Positions 27,881-33,194 of a stretch of 33,194 nt of DNA are shown piece after piece (the stretch's first letter is position 1; each line of letters opens with the position of its first letter). This DNA comes from Actinomycetota bacterium (GTDB lineage: Bacteria; Actinomycetota; Actinomycetes; Nanopelagicales; Nanopelagicaceae): positions 1 to 33,194 of the forward strand of contig WLMW01000010.1 in NCBI GenBank assembly GCA_009700025.1, in the 5' to 3' direction. The notes beneath the pieces were generated by a model. The model was not told the DNA's origin. It saw nothing but the letters and a program-made list of their open reading frames with translations, and searched no databases. The position numbers and the translations under genes were made by a program.

Positions 27881-28352
27881 TCATTGATTTGGCACCAGTG
27901 ACACGAACCAACTCTTCAAAAGTTGTTGGATAAACGGCATGGGGATGGCCAGCCGCTGCCCAAATAATTTGATAGTCATTGAGCGCTTCATCTATCAGGG
28001 TCACTACGGGTGAAACCCAGCCAATGGGAGCGACTCCTCCTATTGAATAACCTGAAGAAGCTTTCACAAAATCAGCATCAACGCGGCCTAAAGAATCTAT
28101 GCCAAGCTTTAATGCGACAAGTTCAGTATCCACACGATGACGGCCTGAAGTAATGATTAAAAGAGGCGAGCCATTGGGTAATTTAAAAATAAGTGATGAT
28201 GCAATTTGACCAACTTCAACATTCAGGCTGGCTGCTGCTTCAGTTGCAGTACGAGCGCTCTCAGACAAAATATGGACTTCGCCGCTAACTCCTAATGAGT
28301 TTCGAGCCTCAATGAATCTTTTTACCGCGGCCTTTTCGAGGATATTTTCCAT
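27867..28352 (-). CDS. YbaK/EbsC-family aminoacyl-tRNA deacylase
   Basis: IASSLIFKLPNGSPLLIITSGRHRVD, GYSIGGVAPIGW, EALNDYQIIWAAAGHPHAVYPTTFEELVRVTGA motifs. Confidence 0.9.
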   Translation of the reverse strand: MENILEKAAVKRFIEARNSLGVSGEVHILSESARTATEAAASLNVEVGQIASSLIFKLPNGSPLLIITSGRHRVDTELVALKLGIDSLGRVDADFVKASSGYSIGGVAPIGWVSPVVTLIDEALNDYQIIWAAAGHPHAVYPTTFEELVRVTGAKSMIVGE

Positions 28353-28378
28353 CAGTGCAATTAACTCTCTATTATTTA

Positions 28379-29344
28379 TTAGTTCAGATCCGAATAGAAA
28401 CCAATACTATCTCTACGAAGCCGCGCAACCATTTCGTTATAGGCAGGGATAAATTCAGGATCCTTAATTTCTTCTCGCCAGCGACCCATTCTTGCAGCGG
28501 ATGGTTGCATCCGTTCGTGCAAAAAATCCGCCATCTGTGGAGAATCTTCAATCTTAAGAAAAGTCAGAAGCGAATTATAAGTCTCAGTCGATTTTTGGGA
28601 CACGAGCTCTTCGATTGAAATTGTAAGTTGTTGATCTTTAGGTACTCGTGATAGCGAAGAATGACCGGCTCTTATTCGCTTTTCAAACCACTCAATTCCT
28701 TCTAGGGCAGTGGTAGGTCCCCAGTCCTTAGTTAGCAATGAAGCGATTGTATCTCTCGGATCACGGACCATATTAATGAAAAGAGCGGTCGGATAAAGCT
28801 GAAAGAGGCGGTGAGCATTTGGAATATTCATAGGTGTCGTGTCAATCCAGAATTTTTCACCCCTATTATTACTTTGATGATTGATGAGTTGAATGAGTAA
28901 TTTTCTCGCTGCTTTTACTTTATTTCGGAAAACGCTTACTTTAAATTCACTGAAAGAGGAATCAAATTCTTCACGGGTAATGCCAGAGAGCAATCCACGT
29001 CCATGTGGAGGTGGCGCATCGATATCCCACCAGGTTGAATTGATTTTCGCCTCTAAGGCAATTAGAGCATTTCCAACCTTTTCTCTCTCACGAATTTTGC
29101 GATCACGTCTGGTCCGCAAGTTATAAAAGGGGATAGGATTATTTTCTTTAGGCGGCGCGAACTGAGAACCAAAGGTAAGATCTAGAAGTCCACCAGCGTT
29201 CGTTGTAAATTTCAATTCAATAGGAAGGCTAGCCCGGATAGCAGGGTGATTGTCGAGTAAGTCAGCGATAATAGTTGTTCCACTTCGACCTGTTCCGCCG
29301 ACAAAAATCATTATCGGCGTACGACTTTGATTCTCAATTCCCAC
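28379..29344 (-). CDS. Sulfotransferase family protein (paralog 1)
   Basis: FVGGTGRSGTTIIADLLDNHP (5'-PSB loop), FINMVRDPRDTIASLL (3'-PB motif); GTG start. Confidence 0.88.
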   Translation of the reverse strand: MGIENQSRTPIMIFVGGTGRSGTTIIADLLDNHPAIRASLPIELKFTTNAGGLLDLTFGSQFAPPKENNPIPFYNLRTRRDRKIREREKVGNALIALEAKINSTWWDIDAPPPHGRGLLSGITREEFDSSFSEFKVSVFRNKVKAARKLLIQLINHQSNNRGEKFWIDTTPMNIPNAHRLFQLYPTALFINMVRDPRDTIASLLTKDWGPTTALEGIEWFEKRIRAGHSSLSRVPKDQQLTISIEELVSQKSTETYNSLLTFLKIEDSPQMADFLHERMQPSAARMGRWREEIKDPEFIPAYNEMVARLRRDSIGFYSDLN

Positions 29345-29350
29345 TCGCTC

Positions 29351-29356
29351 AGAATA
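29351..29356 (-). promoter_or_regulatory. Candidate -10 box (TATTCT) for leaderless sulfotransferase 1
   Basis: Minus strand TATTCT-gagcga-GTG: -12..-7 from the start codon. Confidence 0.45.
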
Positions 29357-29436
29357 TCCTTGAAACTCTTGTAAACTGACAGGAAACTCTCAGCAAAAAA
29401 CGTCTGTGGTGCTGGCAGATAACTCACGGCCACCAT

Positions 29437-29442
29437 TAGCCT
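29437..29442 (+). promoter_or_regulatory. Candidate -10 box (TAGCCT) for leaderless sulfotransferase 2
   Basis: TAGCCT-caagac-ATG: -12..-7 from the start codon. Confidence 0.45.
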
Positions 29443-29448
29443 CAAGAC

Positions 29449-30375
29449 ATGAATTTGACGCCTATTTTTTCAGGTGGAAGTGGTCGGTCTGGAACGACAA
29501 TCATCATCAATTTACTGGATAAGCATGAGTCATTTAAGGCGAGCCTGCCTCGGGAGATTAGATTTCTTACTGACAGGCTTGGTCTCTTGGATCTAAATTA
29601 TGTAAGACCGTACCCTTTTGAGTTATCAATCAGACACATTCTCACCCGCTCCGCCTTAATGACATTACGGGTTACCAAGAGCGGTAAAAGAGGTTTATTT
29701 CTTTCGAGGATGCAGGATTATTGGTGGTCAACAGAAGGAAAAAATGGGAAGCCCCGTGGCTTAGTGCAAAGTATTGCTAAAAATGAACTTGAAAGAATCC
29801 TTGAAGAATTCAACAAGTCCCCAAAGAGCGAGTTAGAAAAAGCATCTTCTCAGCTATTTTTTGACATAGCGAATTCACAAATAAGTAAACCTGGAATCCG
29901 ATACTTTGGAGATTCGACACCAGCAAATATCACAAATTCTCAATACATCAAACAACTTCTCCCTACTTCGAAGTTTATTAATATGACTCGAGATGGTAGA
30001 GACGTTGCATTCTCAATTTCTAAACAACCTTGGGGACCGAATAACCCAGTGGAGTGTCTTGAGTTCTGGAAAAAAAGGTTACTAAGTGGGGTAAGTGCAT
30101 TAGAAAAAATTGACAGAGATTCTTGGATTGAAATCCGAATTGAGGAACTTGTTGAGCAAAAGCGTGATGAGACTTATACAAGACTGTCAAATTTTTTGGA
30201 TTTACCAGAATCAATCAAAATGAGAGATTTTTTTAATTCCACAGTAAATGTTGAGAATATGCATAGTGGAACTTGGCAATTTGCGTTACCGTCACCACAT
30301 CAATTCAACGCTAGATACTCAGAAATACTAAAAGAATTGAGCGATGAAGGAATTAATTTTATAAAGTACTATTGA
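29449..30375 (+). CDS. Sulfotransferase family protein (paralog 2)
   Basis: FSGGSGRSGTTIIINLLDKHE, FINMTRDGRDVAFSISKQPWGP; colinear similarity with the 28379..29344 product. Confidence 0.87.
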   Translation: MNLTPIFSGGSGRSGTTIIINLLDKHESFKASLPREIRFLTDRLGLLDLNYVRPYPFELSIRHILTRSALMTLRVTKSGKRGLFLSRMQDYWWSTEGKNGKPRGLVQSIAKNELERILEEFNKSPKSELEKASSQLFFDIANSQISKPGIRYFGDSTPANITNSQYIKQLLPTSKFINMTRDGRDVAFSISKQPWGPNNPVECLEFWKKRLLSGVSALEKIDRDSWIEIRIEELVEQKRDETYTRLSNFLDLPESIKMRDFFNSTVNVENMHSGTWQFALPSPHQFNARYSEILKELSDEGINFIKYY

Positions 30376-30385
30376 AACCCTCTGA

Positions 30386-31141
30386 TCAACCGTTTATTAC
30401 ACGAATTCCATTAAAAAGAATAATTGCTATTGAGACACAAATTGCTAGTGGTTTCTTAGGTAATTTACCAACTAAACGAGCAGCCAATGGAGCTATTAGG
30501 GTTCCACCGAGCGCAAGCCCACCTACAACACTCCAGTCAACATCAATACGAGAAAGATTTGCAATAAAACCGACACTTGCAGCTAGGGCAACGATGAACT
30601 CTGCCGCGCTTACTGTTCCTATGACCTTACGTGGCTCAGTTTTAGTTGTTGCTAAAAGTGTTGGCGTCACTATTGGTCCCCAGCCCCCGCCACCTGATGC
30701 ATCTACAAAACCACCCGTAAAGCCAAGATAGGTCAGAAAATTCGGATTTTTTATCTCAATTAAGTTAGCGCTGTCAGGGCTTTGAAAAATGTTGCGATAG
30801 AGCAAAAGGAATCCTAAAAAAAGTAGCAGCGTGGATATGAAAATTCTTCCATTAGAAGAGTCTATAAACGAAAGAAAGGTAGCGCCGCAGAGAGCTCCTA
30901 CTCCACCTGGAATTGCCAGGCGCTTGAGAATTTTCTTATCGACATTCTCAGCATGCCAATGTGATGCTCCTGAAGCTAACGTTGTCCCAATCTCTGCAAT
31001 GTGTACAGCTACAGAAGCTACTGATGCAGTTGCTCCAAGAGTGAGCAGAAGCGTAGAACTTGAGAGACCAAATCCCATTCCTAAGGAACCGTCAATAAGT
31101 TGTGCTATCGATCCTGCGAGTGCAAATAACATCCAACTCAT
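30386..31141 (-). CDS. TauE/SafE family sulfite/organosulfonate permease-like protein
   Basis: Polytopic membrane protein with GSLGMGFGLSSSTLLLTLG and GFTGGFVDASGGGGWGPIVTPTLL motifs; ATGA overlap with cysNC. Confidence 0.9.
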   Translation of the reverse strand: MSWMLFALAGSIAQLIDGSLGMGFGLSSSTLLLTLGATASVASVAVHIAEIGTTLASGASHWHAENVDKKILKRLAIPGGVGALCGATFLSFIDSSNGRIFISTLLLFLGFLLLYRNIFQSPDSANLIEIKNPNFLTYLGFTGGFVDASGGGGWGPIVTPTLLATTKTEPRKVIGTVSAAEFIVALAASVGFIANLSRIDVDWSVVGGLALGGTLIAPLAARLVGKLPKKPLAICVSIAIILFNGIRVING

Positions 31142-32961
31142 AAGATTAACTTTAACAGTGCGTTAACATTTTCAGAGACAGCGAGTTTGCCATCTAAGAC
31201 AATATTGGGATTTGTTGGAACCTCGTACTCCTGTCCAAGGCCGGTCAAGTTAGGAATCTCTCCAGCCGCCGCTTTCTTATAAAGGCCTTTTGGATCTCGA
31301 GCTTTGCAAATTTCAATTGGTGTGTCTACCCACGCTTCAAAGAATTCGCTCTCATCAAAGATAGATCGAGCTTGGTCACGATCACTCTTGAAAGGACTTA
31401 CAAGAGCAACGATGACATAAAGACCGGCATCAATCATTAATTTTGCAATTTCTGAAGTACGGCGTACATTCTCAGCACGTTCTTCTGGGGTAAATCCTAA
31501 ATCCTTGTTGATTCCTAATCGTAGATTATCGCCATCTAAAACATATGAATGAATTCCGAGATTGAAAAGTTTCTTCTCAAGCTCATTTGCAATTGTAGAT
31601 TTTCCAGAACCAGAGAGTCCAGTGAGCCAAAGAACCCCTGGCTTTTGATGCTTCATATGCGCCCGCTCGGTTTTGCCAACTTCATAGTTATGGTGCGTGA
31701 TGTTACTTCCTCTGCGCAATACATGGTCAATCATTCCAGCGCCAACAGTACGGTTTGAGGCTCTATCAACAAGAACGAAATTACCAAAATCTCTTGATTC
31801 TTTGTATGGCAGTAAAGCTAAGGCGGTATCAGTAGCAATTTCGATAGAACCAATTTCATTCATTAAAAGTGTTGTGGCTGAATTGTGCTCTCCGCTATTT
31901 ACTTCAATTTTATGTCTTATCTTGGTCACGATTGCTGGGGTAGTGGTGGTTCCGGCAATTAAAATATATGAGCGGCTATGAATGAGTGGATTCTCATCTA
32001 GCCAAACGATATTTGCCACATAACGATCACTAGAGATTAGTTCTTCGGTTGATTTAACAATTAAGTCTCCTCTAGTGGCGTCAATTTCAGGTTCAAGAAC
32101 AAGAGTGATTGCGGATTCATTCACAGCTTTTTCCATATCGCCGTTGAAAGTTACAATCCTAGATATTTTGGCAGTTACACCACCTGGAAAAGTCTTTATT
32201 GTTTCGCCAACAGTAAATTCACCATCATGAACTGTTCCGGAAACTCCGCGGAAGTTCTCGGCTCTAGAGATACTCTGTATCTGCAAGCGTGCACCGCGAT
32301 CTATTGTCGCTTTGGGCGCCCAATCTTGAATTGCTTGTATGAGAGTAGGACCTTTGTACCAGTCCATAAAGGTACTTGCATCCACAACGTTATCTCCAGC
32401 TAATGCACTCATCGGTATAACTGTTGAATTTTTGATGTTCAATCTATGGAGAGCATCTGAAATTTCAAGTGAAATGCTTTGGAAGATTGATTGCGAATAA
32501 TCTTTGGCGTCAAGTTTATTCACTGCAATAATGACATGACTCACACCCATTAAGGCACAGATTGTTAAATGCCTAAGGGTCTGTGTTCGGACACCTCTTG
32601 TGGCGTCTACTAGCACCAGTGCAATATCAGCACGTGATGCGGCTACTGCCATATTGCGTGTGTATTGTTCGTGTCCAGGTGCATCAGAGATGATCAAGCG
32701 CTTACCGTTGAGCAAGTTCATAGATCGATAAGCAACGTCGATAGTTATTCCTTGCTCACGTTCGGCTTCAAGGCCATCAGTGAGTAGGGAAAAGTCGATT
32801 TCACCGGTTGGAATAGTTGAACCACTTCGGCGTATTTTACGTGTGGCATCGATACTGTCATGAGGAACGCTATCTGTTTGAACTAAAAGTCTACCGATTA
32901 AAGTACTTTTTCCATCATCAACGCTGCCACATGTTAATAAACGAATAATAGATTTGGTCAT
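31138..32961 (-). CDS. cysNC: Bifunctional sulfate adenylyltransferase subunit 1 / adenylylsulfate kinase
   Basis: CysN: TCGSVDDGKSTLIGRLL, DAPGHEQYTRNM, NKLD. CysC: LWLTGLSGSGKSTIANELEKKL, LDGDNLRLGINKDLGFTPEERAENVRR. Confidence 0.96.
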   Translation of the reverse strand: MTKSIIRLLTCGSVDDGKSTLIGRLLVQTDSVPHDSIDATRKIRRSGSTIPTGEIDFSLLTDGLEAEREQGITIDVAYRSMNLLNGKRLIISDAPGHEQYTRNMAVAASRADIALVLVDATRGVRTQTLRHLTICALMGVSHVIIAVNKLDAKDYSQSIFQSISLEISDALHRLNIKNSTVIPMSALAGDNVVDASTFMDWYKGPTLIQAIQDWAPKATIDRGARLQIQSISRAENFRGVSGTVHDGEFTVGETIKTFPGGVTAKISRIVTFNGDMEKAVNESAITLVLEPEIDATRGDLIVKSTEELISSDRYVANIVWLDENPLIHSRSYILIAGTTTTPAIVTKIRHKIEVNSGEHNSATTLLMNEIGSIEIATDTALALLPYKESRDFGNFVLVDRASNRTVGAGMIDHVLRRGSNITHHNYEVGKTERAHMKHQKPGVLWLTGLSGSGKSTIANELEKKLFNLGIHSYVLDGDNLRLGINKDLGFTPEERAENVRRTSEIAKLMIDAGLYVIVALVSPFKSDRDQARSIFDESEFFEAWVDTPIEICKARDPKGLYKKAAAGEIPNLTGLGQEYEVPTNPNIVLDGKLAVSENVNALLKLIL

Positions 32962-33194
32962 TAGAAGTATCCCTCTGACTTCTTTTTCTCCATAGAATCT
33001 TCGTTTTCTCCATCAATTAGTCGCGTTGCACGCTCGCTTAGTTTTACTTGGAGTACTTCTTCTACTACCTCAGTGATGGTGCGCGCATCTGATTCAACGG
33101 CTGCAGTTAGCGGATAACACCCAAGTGTACGGAAGCGGACATTTCTTAATTCAGGTTTTTCATTCTCTGATAAAGGAAGTCGATCATCATCAAC
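32961..33194 (-). CDS. cysD: Sulfate adenylyltransferase subunit 2, C-terminal part (5' truncated by window)
   Basis: Minus-strand translation ...[58 protein letters not shown]; stop overlaps the cysNC start (TAATG). Confidence 0.92.
   Translation of the reverse strand, partial: VDDDRLPLSENEKPELRNVRFRTLGCYPLTAAVESDARTITEVVEEVLQVKLSERATRLIDGENEDSMEKKKSEGYF

Noticed and set aside
30372-30731. 119-aa plus-strand ORF downstream of sulfotransferase 2 (and 30831..31166)
   Set aside because: Antisense to the TauE/SafE gene; translation lacks family motifs.
1-33194. tRNA/rRNA genes, transposases, phage, toxin-antitoxin or defence systems
   Set aside because: Reading both strands and the ORF list gave no supporting motifs; coding density is explained by the listed genes.

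Overview
The window looks like a gene-dense, low-GC actinobacterial chromosome segment, resembling streamlined freshwater lineages such as acI/Nanopelagicales (taxonomy is inferred from gene content only). In order it carries: the 3' end of rplS (L19) with a repeat-encoded acidic tail; lepB-rnhB-yraN-yifB/comM-dprA-era; a divergent glgA/glgM-glgC glycogen pair; xylB; a phosphofructokinase with PPi-type residues (D104/K124); class II DAHP synthase; ogt; threonine aldolase; two EamA transporters; nfo; a PASTA Ser/Thr kinase; a TPP-riboswitch-controlled PnuT-like transporter plus an uncharacterised small P-loop kinase; a two-part carotenoid locus (crtYc-crtYd, crtE-crtI-crtB, then a ybaK-smallTM-crtA-like-cruF-like-GT2-crtD-like operon and a CDP-alcohol phosphotransferase); and a sulfur/sulfonation locus (two divergent sulfotransferase paralogs, TauE/SafE, cysNC, cysD partial). 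The most interesting signals are the TPP riboswitch with its candidate thiamine/pyrimidine salvage kinase, the carotenoid tailoring operon that predicts a salinixanthin-like monocyclic keto-glycosyl carotenoid, the adjacent PAPS-plus-sulfotransferase cluster, the PPi-type PFK residues, and recurrent TANNNT boxes at exactly -12..-7 from start codons, which suggest leaderless transcription. No tRNA, rRNA, CRISPR or transposon was recognised.
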